Shown: positions 53,120-62,526, counted from the stretch's first letter. The stretch is 64,000 bases of DNA from Geosporobacter ferrireducens (GCF_001750685.1 NZ_CP017269.1:1240001-1304000); one strand, 5' to 3'. Numbers and translations: made by a program. Notes: generated by a model from the sequence alone, not told the origin.

Positions 53120-53898
53120 TCCCTATCCCCCCTTAATTCTCGCATTTTGTCTCTTATGGAACTGGCCCGCATTAGACTTTCTCCAATCAAAACACCATCT
53201 ACCCCCAATTTTTCCAGGTACTTCATATCTGCTCTGGTATGAATGCCACTTTCACTGATAATGGTTTTTCCCTTAGGGATTTTATTGATTAGATGTGCCG
53301 TTGTTTCAATATCTGTATCAAAGGTTTTTAAGCTGCGATTATTGATTCCGATGATCTCTGCCTGTGCTTCCACGGCTATGTCCAGCTCTTCCTGATTGTG
53401 TACTTCTACAAGACACTGGAGTCCGATTTCTGCGGCTATTTTTTGAAAAAGCACCAATTCCTTCGTGCATAAAGCCGCTGCAACCAGCAAAATCACATCG
53501 GCACCCAAAGCCTTTGATTGATAGATTTGATAAGGATCTATGATAAAGTCCTTTCTTAATAAGGGAATATCGGCAAACCTTCTGATTTCTGACAAATATC
53601 GGCTGCTTCCTTGGAAAAAATGTTCTTCTGTCAGTACGGAGATTGCTTCTGCCTTGTTTTGCTGATAACTTCTTGCAATTTCTAAGGGATTAAAATCTTC
53701 TCGAATAATGCCTTTAGAAGGAGAAGCCCGCTTTACTTCTGCGATCATACTTAGTCCTAACTTGCTTTTTATCGCTTGTTTAAAATCCAAGCACTGCCTT
53801 TCTGCTTCTAATCCAGAAAACATTCGGTACAAAGGCATCTTCATTTTTTCCGCTTCCACTACCTGCTTTTTTTTACGAATAATCTTATCCAATATCAT
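53116..53898 (-). CDS. trpC: Indole-3-glycerol phosphate synthase
   Basis: This 260-residue TIM-barrel enzyme has MIAEVKRASPSKG, SVLTEEHFFQGS, PLLRKDFIIDPYQIYQSKA, GINNRSLKTF and SESGIHTRADM, containing the catalytic Glu and Lys residues of the family. It closes CdRP to indoleglycerol phosphate. It overlaps trpD and trpF by four bases each. Confidence 0.97.
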   Translation of the reverse strand: MILDKIIRKKKQVVEAEKMKMPLYRMFSGLEAERQCLDFKQAIKSKLGLSMIAEVKRASPSKGIIREDFNPLEIARSYQQNKAEAISVLTEEHFFQGSSRYLSEIRRFADIPLLRKDFIIDPYQIYQSKALGADVILLVAAALCTKELVLFQKIAAEIGLQCLVEVHNQEELDIAVEAQAEIIGINNRSLKTFDTDIETTAHLINKIPKGKTIISESGIHTRADMKYLEKLGVDGVLIGESLMRASSIRDKMRELRGDRD

Positions 53899-54914
53899 AG
53901 GCCTTCACCCTGACTCTTTTTAATCCATTGGTTTAACTTTTTCATTACCAATTTCTTATCGATTGTTTCTGCTGCAAGACGAATGCCTTCTTCCAAAGAG
54001 GCTGCCTGTTTTCCTACATAAATGGCAGCGCCAGCATTGAGCAGCAGCATATTTCGCTTCACTCCCTGCTCTCCTTGGAAAAGTCTTCGCAAAATCTCCG
54101 CATTTTGACCGGGAGAACCTCCTTCCAGGTCTTTTCTATCTCCCAATGGTAATCCAAAATCCCTTGGATCAATCGTATAATTTATGATCCGGTCATCCTT
54201 TAATTCACTTACCTTTGTCTTTGTGGCAATCGTAATCTCGTCCAGTCCATCCAGCCCATGTACGACCATTGCCCTTTCTGTACCAAGATTTTTTAAAACC
54301 GCTGCCATCAATTCCGTAAGCCTTTCATCAAAAACCCCAACTACTTGCCCCTTAACCCCTGCTGGATTGGTCAAAGGACCTAAAATATTAAAAATCGTTC
54401 TTATTCCCAGCTCCCGCCTCGGTCCAGCTGCGTAACCCATCGCCTGATGAAAATGGGGCGCATACATAAAACCGATATTGAGTGCCTTCACACATTCCTG
54501 TACCGCTAATGGTTCCAGTTCAATATTTACACCTAAATGCTCCAATACATCTGCACTACCGCATTTACTGGAAACAGACCGGTTTCCGTGTTTTACTACA
54601 GTCGCACCTGCTGCTGCCGCTACTAAGGCCGCTCCTGTAGAAACGTTAAAAGTGTGTGCACCATCTCCCCCTGTTCCGCAGGTATCAATAGCATAATCTG
54701 TATCAATTTTCACAGGCGATGCCTTTCTCCGCATCGCCTTTGCGCAGCCGGTTATTTCCTCCAATGTTTCTCCTTTTATCCGCAGTGCTACCAGCAGACC
54801 TCCGATTTGAGCAGGGGTTGCCTTTCCTTCCATGATGTCCTCCATGATTGTCACCATTTCATTCTCCGATAAACTTTGTCCTTTTATCACTTTATCCATT
54901 GCAGCTGTTAACAT
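53895..54914 (-). CDS. trpD: Anthranilate phosphoribosyltransferase
   Basis: This 339-residue TrpD joins anthranilate and PRPP. It has the PRPP loop CGTGGDGAHTFNVSTGAALV, KHGNRSVSSKCGSADVLE, FMYAPHFHQAM and GPLTNPA. The ATG at 54914, or the GTG one codon earlier, both follow GGAG and give the normal N-terminus; a longer frame to 54956 would overlap trpG. The gap to trpG is about 31 bp. Confidence 0.96.
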   Translation of the reverse strand: MLTAAMDKVIKGQSLSENEMVTIMEDIMEGKATPAQIGGLLVALRIKGETLEEITGCAKAMRRKASPVKIDTDYAIDTCGTGGDGAHTFNVSTGAALVAAAAGATVVKHGNRSVSSKCGSADVLEHLGVNIELEPLAVQECVKALNIGFMYAPHFHQAMGYAAGPRRELGIRTIFNILGPLTNPAGVKGQVVGVFDERLTELMAAVLKNLGTERAMVVHGLDGLDEITIATKTKVSELKDDRIINYTIDPRDFGLPLGDRKDLEGGSPGQNAEILRRLFQGEQGVKRNMLLLNAGAAIYVGKQAASLEEGIRLAAETIDKKLVMKKLNQWIKKSQGEGL

Positions 54915-54945
54915 CACATACACCACTCCTTTCCACTCTTCTATC

Positions 54946-55509
54946 CTATAAGGCAAGAAATTTTCTTAACAGTTCTTTTCCTCTTTGTGTAGATATGGAC
55001 TCAGGGTGAAATTGCAAGCCGTATATGGGATAGTCCTTATGTCTTATCCCCATGATTTCCCCATCTACACTTTCAGCTGTAATTTCCAATTCTTCCGGCA
55101 GTGCCTTCCGATCCACCGCTAAAGAATGATATCTTGTAACATTGAGAGGATTTTCCAGGCCTTCAAATAGACCTTTTTCATTATGAAAAACTTTAGATAT
55201 TTTGCCATGTACGGTTTTTTGCGCATGCACGATATGACCTCCAAAAGCTTCTCCGATGGCCTGATGACCCAGGCATACACCTAAGGTGGGAATTTTTTTT
55301 CCTAGGACTTTGACCACTTCCATGGAGATGCCCGCATCTTTAGGAAATCCCGGTCCGGGAGAAATGACCAGATGGCTGATATCCATCCCCTGCAGTTCAG
55401 CGACGGTTACCTTATCATTTCTGAATACCTCTACATCCCCATGTATCTCGCCTATATACTGATACAGGTTGTAGGTAAAGGAATCATAATTATCAATGAT
55501 CACAATCAA
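54946..55509 (-). CDS. trpG: Anthranilate synthase glutamine amidotransferase component
   Basis: This 187-residue class I amidotransferase has the catalytic Cys79 in LGVCLGHQAIG, the His-Glu pair in YGLQFHPESI, and DNYDSFTYNLYQY at the start. It supplies ammonia to TrpE, and may also serve PabB since no separate pabA is seen. It overlaps trpE by four bases. Confidence 0.96.
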   Translation of the reverse strand: MIVIIDNYDSFTYNLYQYIGEIHGDVEVFRNDKVTVAELQGMDISHLVISPGPGFPKDAGISMEVVKVLGKKIPTLGVCLGHQAIGEAFGGHIVHAQKTVHGKISKVFHNEKGLFEGLENPLNVTRYHSLAVDRKALPEELEITAESVDGEIMGIRHKDYPIYGLQFHPESISTQRGKELLRKFLAL

Positions 55510-56978
55510 TTGGATTCCTCCTTTGCTTTATAGATAGTTTGTAAAAGGGCCTCTGCCTTTCGCAGGGTTTCCTCATACTCTTTTTCAGGGTCTGAATCTG
55601 CCACAATCCCAGCTCCTGCCTGAATATAAGCAGTATTATCTTTAAATAGAATGGTTCGGATGGCAATACACATATCCATGTTTCCATTAAATCCAAAATA
55701 TCCTACCGCTCCTGCATAAAGCCCTCTTTTTCTTGTTTCCAGTTCATCAATGACTTGCATCGCCCGAATCTTTGGTGCGCCTGATACTGTACCGGCAGGC
55801 ATACAGGCCACCAATCCGTCATACATATTGTATTCTTCCTTCAATCTCCCAATCACGTTGGATACAATATGCATCACATGAGAATATCTTTGTATATCCA
55901 TTAACTGATTCACCTCTACCGTACCAAAAGCAGATACCTTTCCGATATCGTTCCTTGCTAAATCTACCAGCATCAAATGCTCCGCCAATTCCTTTTCATC
56001 CTTTAACAACTCCCGGGCATATGCTTCATCTTCCGTTCTATCCCGTCCTCTGGGCCTTGTTCCTGCGATCGGGCAGGTCTCAATGCAGCCTTCCTTTACC
56101 TTTGTCAACAGTTCCGGCGAAGAGCCTACCACATGATAATCACCAAAATCAAAAAAATACATATAGGGAGAAGGATTCAGACTCCGTAGGGAACGGTATG
56201 CATTAAAAGGATTTACTTTTGTGTCGATCTGCAGCCGTTGGGACAATACTACCTGAAAGATATCCCCGTTCTTTATATATGTTTTAGCTTTATCAACCTT
56301 TTCCATAAAGCTTTCTTTGCTCTCCGTGCTTTGACAGTTTCCTGCCTGCAGTGTTTCTTCTATTTCTCCGCTAACAGATAGTGTTTTCTGAAGAATTTCC
56401 TCTTTTATTTCATAAAGTCGTTTTCTTCCATCTTGATAGCGCTTTTCTAAGTTTTCATCCACAGCCAGCATCAAGATAATTTTAATTTTTTGCTTTACAT
56501 GATCATAGACGATCACCTCCTCCGTAAATAGCAGGCAGGTATCGGGTATCTGGAGATCATCCTGATTGATTGGTCCCAATTGCTCATAACTTCGGATGAC
56601 ATCATAGCCAATGTATCCCACAGCACCGCCATAGAAGTCCGGCATATTTTCTACCGGTGCCATTTTGATGCCATTCATATAAGTTTTCACAAACTCCAGG
56701 GGCTGCCCGATGCTGAAGCTATGCTCTTTTCCACGGATAATAGAAATTTCCTGTCCATAACAGGTTATCTTCATAAAAGGCTTTCTGCCAATATAAGAAT
56801 ACCGCCCCCACTTTGTTCCTCCTTCTACACTCTCCAAAAGATAGCTGTCCTTCGTACTGCAGAGCTTTTTAAATAGGGTAATTGGGGTTTCTGTATCCCC
56901 CTCCATCTCCAAACAGATCGGAACTATCCCTGCACAGCTGCCAATCCTTTTCAATTCTTCGAATTCCGGATAAATCAT
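55506..56978 (-). CDS. trpE: Anthranilate synthase component I
   Basis: TrpE makes anthranilate from chorismate. The 490-residue protein has the tryptophan feedback motif LLESVEGG near 47-54, and the chorismate-binding stretches FQVVLSQRLQ, PSPYMYFFDFGDYHVVGSSP, CPIAGTRPRGRD and GTVSGAPKIRAMQ. It is the first gene of the operon, directly behind the T-box leader, with AGGGGTGG before the ATG. Confidence 0.97.
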   Translation of the reverse strand: MIYPEFEELKRIGSCAGIVPICLEMEGDTETPITLFKKLCSTKDSYLLESVEGGTKWGRYSYIGRKPFMKITCYGQEISIIRGKEHSFSIGQPLEFVKTYMNGIKMAPVENMPDFYGGAVGYIGYDVIRSYEQLGPINQDDLQIPDTCLLFTEEVIVYDHVKQKIKIILMLAVDENLEKRYQDGRKRLYEIKEEILQKTLSVSGEIEETLQAGNCQSTESKESFMEKVDKAKTYIKNGDIFQVVLSQRLQIDTKVNPFNAYRSLRSLNPSPYMYFFDFGDYHVVGSSPELLTKVKEGCIETCPIAGTRPRGRDRTEDEAYARELLKDEKELAEHLMLVDLARNDIGKVSAFGTVEVNQLMDIQRYSHVMHIVSNVIGRLKEEYNMYDGLVACMPAGTVSGAPKIRAMQVIDELETRKRGLYAGAVGYFGFNGNMDMCIAIRTILFKDNTAYIQAGAGIVADSDPEKEYEETLRKAEALLQTIYKAKEESN

Positions 56979-57004
56979 TTTACCACCCCTTATAACTAGA
57001 TTTG

Positions 57005-57120
57005 TTTTTGAAAAATAAAAAAGAGCACACCATCCCCATTACAGGGACGGAATGCTCTTGCTTCCGCGGTGCCACCCTTATTAGACAGCCTATCTTTCTA
57101 CTTCTCAGCCGCAACTTGAA
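57005..57120 (-). promoter_or_regulatory. Second T-box antiterminator/terminator module lacking a specifier stem
   Basis: Downstream of the complete T-box, this segment repeats only its 3' part: a stem III-like AGATAGGCTGTCT, the T-box core GGGTGGCACCGCGG, and a terminator GAGCATTCCGTCCC / GGGGATGGTGTGCTC with a T-run. There is no room (about 60 bases) for a specifier domain. Confidence 0.8.
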
Positions 57121-57415
57121 CAAAAAAATAAAACACTTCATCCTAATTTGATAGGACGAAATGTTCTCATTCCGCGTTGCCACCTACTTTAGACAGATAG
57201 AATCTATCTCACTTTCTCAGATACAGAAACCGTAGTACGCTTTCGATATCCTGCCTCTGTAACGTAAGGCTGACGGCTTTATGCTACTCTCCAAGCGGAT
57301 TTCACACAGCTTCTCCTGGAACCATTCAATAAGCACCTCTGCATCAGGCTTCCACCATCCCCGACTCGCTATGCCTTTGCTGCCTATCTACTTTTTCCAA
57401 TCATAGAATTTCCGG
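57121..57415 (-). promoter_or_regulatory. tRNA-Trp T-box leader
   Basis: The minus strand contains a stem I with the AGCGAGTCGGGGATGGTGGA and AGGTGCTTATTGAA features. The specifier is TGG (Trp) in GAATGGTTCC. Stem III, the conserved GGTGGCAACGCGG T-box, and a terminator follow, with a 14-base stem AACATTTCGTCCTA / TAGGATGAAGTGTT and a T-run. Uncharged tRNA-Trp would favour read-through into trpE. Confidence 0.92.
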
Positions 57416-57428
57416 GCTATTTCATAAA

Positions 57429-57457
57429 ATCATATACCATTCTGTCTATTCTGTCAA
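57429..57457 (-). promoter_or_regulatory. Promoter of the trp operon
   Basis: TTGACA (57457-57452) and TATGAT (57434-57429) are 17 bases apart on the minus strand. They lie directly before the T-box and back to back with the plus-strand promoter at 57484. Confidence 0.75.
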
Positions 57458-57483
57458 TAGAAATTTTTCCTTCAAATTTCGTC

Positions 57484-57512
57484 TTGAAGAGATACAACTC
57501 CTATGGTATAAT
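57484..57512 (+). promoter_or_regulatory. Promoter for the leader peptide/ABC-F unit
   Basis: TTGAAG (57484-57489) and TATAAT (57507-57512) are 17 bases apart. Transcription would begin near 57519, just before the small ORF at 57537. Confidence 0.75.
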
Positions 57513-57536
57513 TAGGAAGATTAGGAGGTGAAATGG

Positions 57537-57653
57537 ATGTATGGACAATTGCTGGTTGATACAATTTTAAACAGACTGCCTGTAACTGCAATAACATTTG
57601 ATTTTTTTTGCCAAGGGGGTAGTGTGTCTAAAATTAGATATTATGTCAACTAG
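57537..57653 (+). CDS. Possible 38-residue leader peptide upstream of the ABC-F gene
   Basis: The frame begins MYGQLLVDTILNRLPVTAIT and ends IRYYVN before TAG. It has an AGGAGGTG ribosome site eight bases upstream and a strong promoter in front. No known protein family is recognised. Its place before an intrinsic terminator and an ABC-F gene fits a translated attenuator leader, like those of antibiotic-inducible ABC-F genes. An overlapping ATG four bases upstream would give only an eight-residue peptide. Confidence 0.45.
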   Translation: MYGQLLVDTILNRLPVTAITFDFFCQGGSVSKIRYYVN

Positions 57654-57689
57654 CGTAAAGTAAATCATCCAAAACCTGTCGAATAGAAT

Positions 57690-57723
57690 GCCCGGTCAAG
57701 GATTTACTTGCCTGGGCTTTTTT
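57690..57723 (+). terminator. Intrinsic terminator / attenuator before the ABC-F gene
   Basis: GCCCGGTCAAG pairs with CTTGCCTGGGC around GATTTA and is followed by six Ts. A partly matching second copy of the right arm (GATTTACCGGTCTGGGCTTTT, 57800-57820) lies just before the gene and could take part in an alternative fold. Confidence 0.7.
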
Positions 57724-57843
57724 GTGGTATAAAACGGTTCTGTACACCTTGAAATAGAACTGGCTTCTTTGCATATTATTCCTTCAAAGCTTAGGCATGG
57801 ATTTACCGGTCTGGGCTTTTGTCTTAATTAAGGAGGAATTCAA

Positions 57844-59751
57844 ATGATTGATGTAGCTTTAAAAAACATTGAAAAATATTATGGTGCCAATAAAGTCCTA
57901 GGAGATATCACCTTTGAAATCGGAAATGGGGAAAGAATTGGCGTGGTAGGCCAAAACGGCAGTGGCAAAACTACTGTTTTTAAAATCATTGCAGGAATAG
58001 AAAAACAAGATGGTGGATTTTTATCAATCCGAAAAAACACGACGCTGGGTTATTTGGATCAGATACCTGCTTTCCCTGAAGCTACCAAAGTACTAGATGT
58101 ACTCAACAGTGCCTTTGAAGAACTTTTAATATTGAAAGACCATATGCATCAACTGGAACGGGAAATGGCCCATGCTCTACCCATGCAGCTGGATGAGATT
58201 ATGAAAAGATATGGAGAAGTACAACTGCGATACGAGCATCAAGGCGGATATAATATGGAGGAAAAGCTGAGCAAAGTGTGCAGCGGTCTAAAGTTTTCAG
58301 AGGCTTTTCTGGATAGAAGCTTCTCCTCTCTAAGCGGCGGTGAAAAAACCTCCGCCATCCTTGGGAAGATACTGCTGCAAGGACCCGATGTTTTGCTTCT
58401 GGACGAACCTTCAAACCACTTGGATCTAGAATCTATTGAATGGTTGGAGGATTATCTAAAAGAATATAAAGGCACTGTTTTAATCATCTCCCATGACCGA
58501 TATTTCTTAGACCGTGTGGTTCACCGGGTAATCGAGATCGAAGATGGAAAAGCCGCCGTTTACGAAGGAAATTATTCCTATTATGTAGAGGAAAAAGAAA
58601 AAAGACTGCTGTTGCAATTTGAGGCTTATACAGATCAACAGAAGAAAATAAAAGCCATAGAGAACGCCATCAAGGATCTTCGTGATTGGGGCAATCGGGG
58701 CGGTAATGAAAAATTTTTCAGACGGGCTGCCAGTATGCAAAAGCGCCTAGATAAAATAGAAAAACTTGACCGACCCCAGTTAGATAGGGCAAAAATCCAG
58801 CTTCAGTTAGGTGGGGAACAACGGTCCGGCAAAGATATTTTTGTCGTGAAAAACTTGCGAAAAACCTTCGATGACCAAGTACTGCTCGATCAGCTCAACT
58901 TTCAGATGCGCTATGGAGAGCGGATTGGACTTCTTGGTAAAAATGGCAGCGGTAAATCTACGCTGTTTAAAATTCTGCTGGAACAGCTTCCCTATGACGA
59001 TGGCGAAATCAAAGTTGGTGCCAATCTTCGTATAGGCTATCTGGAACAAGAGATCGCTTTTCCCCGGGAGGATGCTACGATCCTTGAGGTTTTCCGCCAT
59101 CAAGTACCAGTTCCTGAGGGAATGGCGCGCAGCATCTTGGCGAAATTTCTCTTTTACGGAAATGATGTATTTAAAAAAGCAGGGACATTATCCGGCGGCG
59201 AAAAAAGTCGATTAAAACTGTGTCTGCTCATGCAGGAAGACCTCAATCTATTAGTTCTAGATGAACCGACAAATCATTTAGATATCGATTCTCGGGAAGC
59301 CTTGGAGGAAGCACTCACCGACTTTGTCGGCTCGATCCTTTTTATCTCCCATGACCGTTATTTTATCAATCGAATGACAAATCGTATCGTTGAACTGGAG
59401 AATGGGAGACTGATAGAGTATATCGGCAACTACGAAGATTACAAAGAAAAGAAGCTGAAAATGAAATTGCTTTTAGAAAAACAGCTGCCGTCAAAGGTAA
59501 AAAAGTCTAACAGGCCAACAGCAGTCTCTCCACAAAAGCATAGTAAATCGCTTGAACCTTTGAAGAAAATAGAGGAAAAAATCGCGTTAATAGAAGATCA
59601 GCTTCGGAAAAAAGATCAGGAAATGGCTGATGCCAACAGTGATTATAAAAGACTTCAAAAAGTCTGTGAAGAAAAATCCCAGCTGCAATCAGAACTGGAT
59701 TTACTCATGGAAGCTTGGCTTGAAGGCCTTTCAAAGGAATCAGATCTGTAA
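57844..59751 (+). CDS. ABC-F family ATPase
   Basis: This 635-residue soluble protein has two tandem ABC domains and no membrane segments. Walker A is GQNGSGKT at 36-43 and GKNGSGKST near 364. Signatures are LSGGEKTSA and LSGGEKSRL, and Walker B is LLLDEPSNHLD and LVLDEPTNHLD. The interdomain linker (about 240-320) is charged and helical, and the C-terminus has a coiled coil (about 575-630). ABC-F proteins act at the ribosomal E site as translation factors or antibiotic protection proteins. The attenuator-like upstream region favours inducible protection, but that is inference. AAGGAGG precedes the ATG. Confidence 0.92.
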   Translation: MIDVALKNIEKYYGANKVLGDITFEIGNGERIGVVGQNGSGKTTVFKIIAGIEKQDGGFLSIRKNTTLGYLDQIPAFPEATKVLDVLNSAFEELLILKDHMHQLEREMAHALPMQLDEIMKRYGEVQLRYEHQGGYNMEEKLSKVCSGLKFSEAFLDRSFSSLSGGEKTSAILGKILLQGPDVLLLDEPSNHLDLESIEWLEDYLKEYKGTVLIISHDRYFLDRVVHRVIEIEDGKAAVYEGNYSYYVEEKEKRLLLQFEAYTDQQKKIKAIENAIKDLRDWGNRGGNEKFFRRAASMQKRLDKIEKLDRPQLDRAKIQLQLGGEQRSGKDIFVVKNLRKTFDDQVLLDQLNFQMRYGERIGLLGKNGSGKSTLFKILLEQLPYDDGEIKVGANLRIGYLEQEIAFPREDATILEVFRHQVPVPEGMARSILAKFLFYGNDVFKKAGTLSGGEKSRLKLCLLMQEDLNLLVLDEPTNHLDIDSREALEEALTDFVGSILFISHDRYFINRMTNRIVELENGRLIEYIGNYEDYKEKKLKMKLLLEKQLPSKVKKSNRPTAVSPQKHSKSLEPLKKIEEKIALIEDQLRKKDQEMADANSDYKRLQKVCEEKSQLQSELDLLMEAWLEGLSKESDL

Positions 59752-59893
59752 GCAGTTTATGCATTGTAAAAAAGAAGGCGCTACTTTATCCTTCTTTGAT
59801 TTTCTTTATATCTTTTCAATTAAATGCAGATTCTCTAAAAAACACATTAAAGAAAAGTGTATAAAATTGTGTTTATTTCTTTTCGTTTTATGT

Positions 59894-59999
59894 TATAATA
59901 TAGAAAAAGGTAATCGGCACCGCGCGGTGCGGTTGCCATACAGTGTTTCGTTAATTAATTATAATCACACTGCGGGCGAGGCAGGGTGATTATTTTTTT
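59894..59999 (+). ncRNA. Probable antitoxin RNA of a type I toxin-antitoxin locus
   Basis: A TATAAT at 59894-59899 would start an RNA near 59906. It contains the strong hairpin GGCACCGCGCGGTGC and ends at a terminator (ATAATCACACTGC / GCAGGGTGATTAT plus T-run, to 59999). It runs convergently into the 3' end of the toxin gene, overlapping its stop codon region. Both RNAs also begin with related GGTAATCGG...GGTTGCC sequences. Confidence 0.6.
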
Positions 60000-60073
60000 A
60001 TCCTGAAATTCAGGACCGCTATTACTAACATAGAAAACAAAATCATTAAAGACAATGCTTCATAAGTAGTCAT
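59990..60073 (-). CDS. Holin-like type I toxin peptide
   Basis: The 27-residue peptide MTTYEALSLMILFSMLVIAV followed by LNFRIKK matches the putative holin-like toxin (Hol_Tox) family: a polar TTYEALS head, one membrane helix and a basic tail. The AAGGGGGTGG ribosome site is strong. A convergent small RNA overlaps its 3' end, as in TxpA/RatA-like and Fst-like systems. Expression would damage the cell membrane unless blocked by the RNA. It is too short for ordinary gene callers. Confidence 0.8.
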   Translation of the reverse strand: MTTYEALSLMILFSMLVIAVLNFRIKK

Positions 60074-60244
60074 AGCACCACCCCCTTCCATTTGGGAATA
60101 GAGGCGGCAACCACACCCTGCTTTTATCCGATTACCTTATATCTATCCTATCATAAAAACAGATTCACCTGCAAGAAACAGATACCTCATCTCTGAGCAA
60201 GGAAACCTTTATGAAGATCTTTACATTATCCTTTAAACAGATAT

Positions 60245-61243
60245 CTAAATCACTTTTTCCTTGCGCATGATCCAAGCTAGCTGAAACAGCCAGCAGTCCG
60301 AAAAATTCTTCAAATCATAGCCACTGCACCGATAGATTTTGTCTAATCGATACAGCAGTGTATTTCTATGGATAAATAGTCTTGCGGCAGTATCTGTTAG
60401 GTTTAAGTTGTTTTTAAAATATTCCTCAATGGTTGTAACGATTTCATGATCCAATGCTTCCTCAAATTTTTTGCTAAATACCTTTTGAAGGATGCTTTCC
60501 TTTAACTCTGGATTTAGTTCCCCTGCCACACGATAAAAATCCATTTTCTCATAATGATATACCCCATCCGGAAGTTTAAATCGTCTTTTTAACGCCATTG
60601 CTTCCAGACAGCGGACGTAATGAATGCGCAGCTCTTCACTGACTTGAAGCATACCTCCAATAGCAATGAAACAGTCTGTAAGCAGTTCTGTCATAATATT
60701 TGTCCGTATATCTTTGCATACATCCTCTATCGTCCCCTCTTCTATCAGCAGGAGTACGCGATTTTCGTATATCAGTTGGAGTTTAACATTTGTAAAGTTC
60801 GATGTTATTTCCATTACTTCCTCATTATATTGATCCAGGGTATCTATCAGGATCAGGTGAGCAGGCAGCAGCTTACTCTTTTTTTCTTCCAAGATAAACA
60901 TTTGCTCGTCTTCTACGTTTCCGTTCAAAACTCCTCTTACCAGTTGGGATAGTGACTTTCGCTCCTGCAATACTTTGGCAATCATAAGCAGCATAAGGTT
61001 TACTGTAATATCCCTGTGAAAGCTGTCCTCTTCTATACAAACATAAGTATGAGGATGTTCGGGAGATAAGCGATAGATATTATAGCCCTTGTAATTTCCT
61101 TCAATGTTCTCTTGAAGCGCTGCCAATGGAATGTTAAATTCTGCATCAGGAGGATATCTATAAGCTTTTTCCTGTGCTATGACAAGAATTCTTTTACCAA
61201 CTGTTCTGCCTATTTCCTGTAATACCGCTTTCATAGACTCCAT
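60245..61243 (-). CDS. PucR/CdaR-type transcriptional regulator
   Basis: This 332-residue protein has a C-terminal PucR-type helix-turn-helix (TIEEYFKNNLNLTDTAARLF, IHRNTLLYRLDKI) preceded by a GGDEF-like middle domain and an N-terminal sensor region. The ATG at 61243 follows AAGGGG by seven bases; the ATG at 61258 has no ribosome site. It begins 23 bp after the ABC ATPase gene, so it probably regulates that transporter or its sugar pathway. The effector is unknown. Confidence 0.85.
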   Translation of the reverse strand: MESMKAVLQEIGRTVGKRILVIAQEKAYRYPPDAEFNIPLAALQENIEGNYKGYNIYRLSPEHPHTYVCIEEDSFHRDITVNLMLLMIAKVLQERKSLSQLVRGVLNGNVEDEQMFILEEKKSKLLPAHLILIDTLDQYNEEVMEITSNFTNVKLQLIYENRVLLLIEEGTIEDVCKDIRTNIMTELLTDCFIAIGGMLQVSEELRIHYVRCLEAMALKRRFKLPDGVYHYEKMDFYRVAGELNPELKESILQKVFSKKFEEALDHEIVTTIEEYFKNNLNLTDTAARLFIHRNTLLYRLDKIYRCSGYDLKNFSDCWLFQLAWIMRKEKVI

Positions 61244-61266
61244 AGGATACCCCTTCATGTAAGCTT

Positions 61267-62379
61267 CTAAAAAATTCTCTTCTCCGTTTCAAAGTCAAAT
61301 AAATAAACCTTATCCCAGTGATAATTCAGTTCAATGTCGTCTCCTGATTTTTTCACTGACTTTGAATCAACCCGCGCAATAATCTGTTTACCACTGATCG
61401 TTGTGTGAAAATACTTTTCCGCACCCATTAGTTCAGCTACTTCGATTTTTCCGCAAATCATTGAATAATTATGATGCAGCGGTTGGATCTCTCTCTCATG
61501 GAGATGCTCCGGCCTGATTCCAACATAAACTTTTCTTTCTAAATATCCCCTTTGTTCAAGGATTTTCTCCATTTCTTCTGTAACATGGATCGGCGTATCG
61601 TCCTCTAGTCTTAATTCAATTTTACCATGATTTTTTACAACCGTGCCATTAAATATATTAATTTGTGGACTGCCGATAAACTCTGCCACAAACAAATTCT
61701 CAGGGTTTTCATATACATTCTGGGGCGTATCGATTTGCTGTATGTCCCCGTCCTTCATAATTACAATTCTTGATCCCATCGTCATCGCTTCCACTTGATC
61801 ATGGGTTACGTAAATAAAGGTAGATTGAAGTTTTTTGTGAAGCTTTGTAATCTCCGTTCGCATCTGTACTCTAAGTTTTGCATCCAGATTGGATAGGGGC
61901 TCATCCATTAGAAACACCTTAGGTTCCCTGACAATAGCCCTGCCTAAAGCCACTCGCTGTCTTTGTCCACCAGATAGCGCTTTTGGCTTTCGATCCAGCA
62001 AGTGTTCAATTTCTAAAATTTTTGCAGCTTCTTTTACCTTTTCATCAATAACATCCTTTGGCAGCTTTCTTAGCTGAAGACCAAAAGCCATGTTGTCATA
62101 TACACTCATATGTGGATATAACGCGTAGTTTTGAAACACCATAGCAATATCTCGATCCTTTGCCGATACATCGTTCACCAAACGGTCTCCGATATATAGT
62201 TCCCCTTCCGATATGTCCTCCAACCCAGCCACCATTCTCAGAGTTGTTGTTTTTCCACAACCTGATGGTCCAACTAGAACAATGAACTCTTTGTCTTCAA
62301 TTTCCATATTGAAGTCTTTTACCGCCTGTACATTTCCCGGATAGATTTTTTTAATGCTTTTTAAGATTACCTTAGCCAT
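61267..62379 (-). CDS. ABC transporter ATPase, UgpC/MsmK/MalK type
   Basis: This 370-residue ATPase has Walker [10 protein letters not shown] at 37-45, Q-loop [12 protein letters not shown], signature [14 protein letters not shown] near 134, Walker [15 protein letters not shown] and the H-loop [11 protein letters not shown]. The C-terminal 130 residues form the MalK-type regulatory OB folds (VGIRPEHLH). Such ATPases serve several carbohydrate permeases. No permease or binding protein is in the window, so it may be a shared, orphan-located energiser. GGGGGGAGAG precedes the ATG. Confidence 0.93.
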   Translation of the reverse strand: MAKVILKSIKKIYPGNVQAVKDFNMEIEDKEFIVLVGPSGCGKTTTLRMVAGLEDISEGELYIGDRLVNDVSAKDRDIAMVFQNYALYPHMSVYDNMAFGLQLRKLPKDVIDEKVKEAAKILEIEHLLDRKPKALSGGQRQRVALGRAIVREPKVFLMDEPLSNLDAKLRVQMRTEITKLHKKLQSTFIYVTHDQVEAMTMGSRIVIMKDGDIQQIDTPQNVYENPENLFVAEFIGSPQINIFNGTVVKNHGKIELRLEDDTPIHVTEEMEKILEQRGYLERKVYVGIRPEHLHEREIQPLHHNYSMICGKIEVAELMGAEKYFHTTISGKQIIARVDSKSVKKSGDDIELNYHWDKVYLFDFETEKRIF

Positions 62380-62526
62380 ATTTCTCTCCCCCCAGCATTC
62401 TTTTATCCCAAGTATATAGGAAGGAAAGAAGAAATTCCATTGTGAGAATTCACAAAAAAATCATTGGAATTTTGTATGTGTATGGCTGTAAAAAGTAAAA
62501 TCCAAAGCAATGCTCTGGATCTTATC

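Noticed and set aside
57844..59751. Naming the ABC-F gene as a specific antibiotic-resistance determinant
   Set aside because: ABC-F subfamily and drug spectrum cannot be told by eye.
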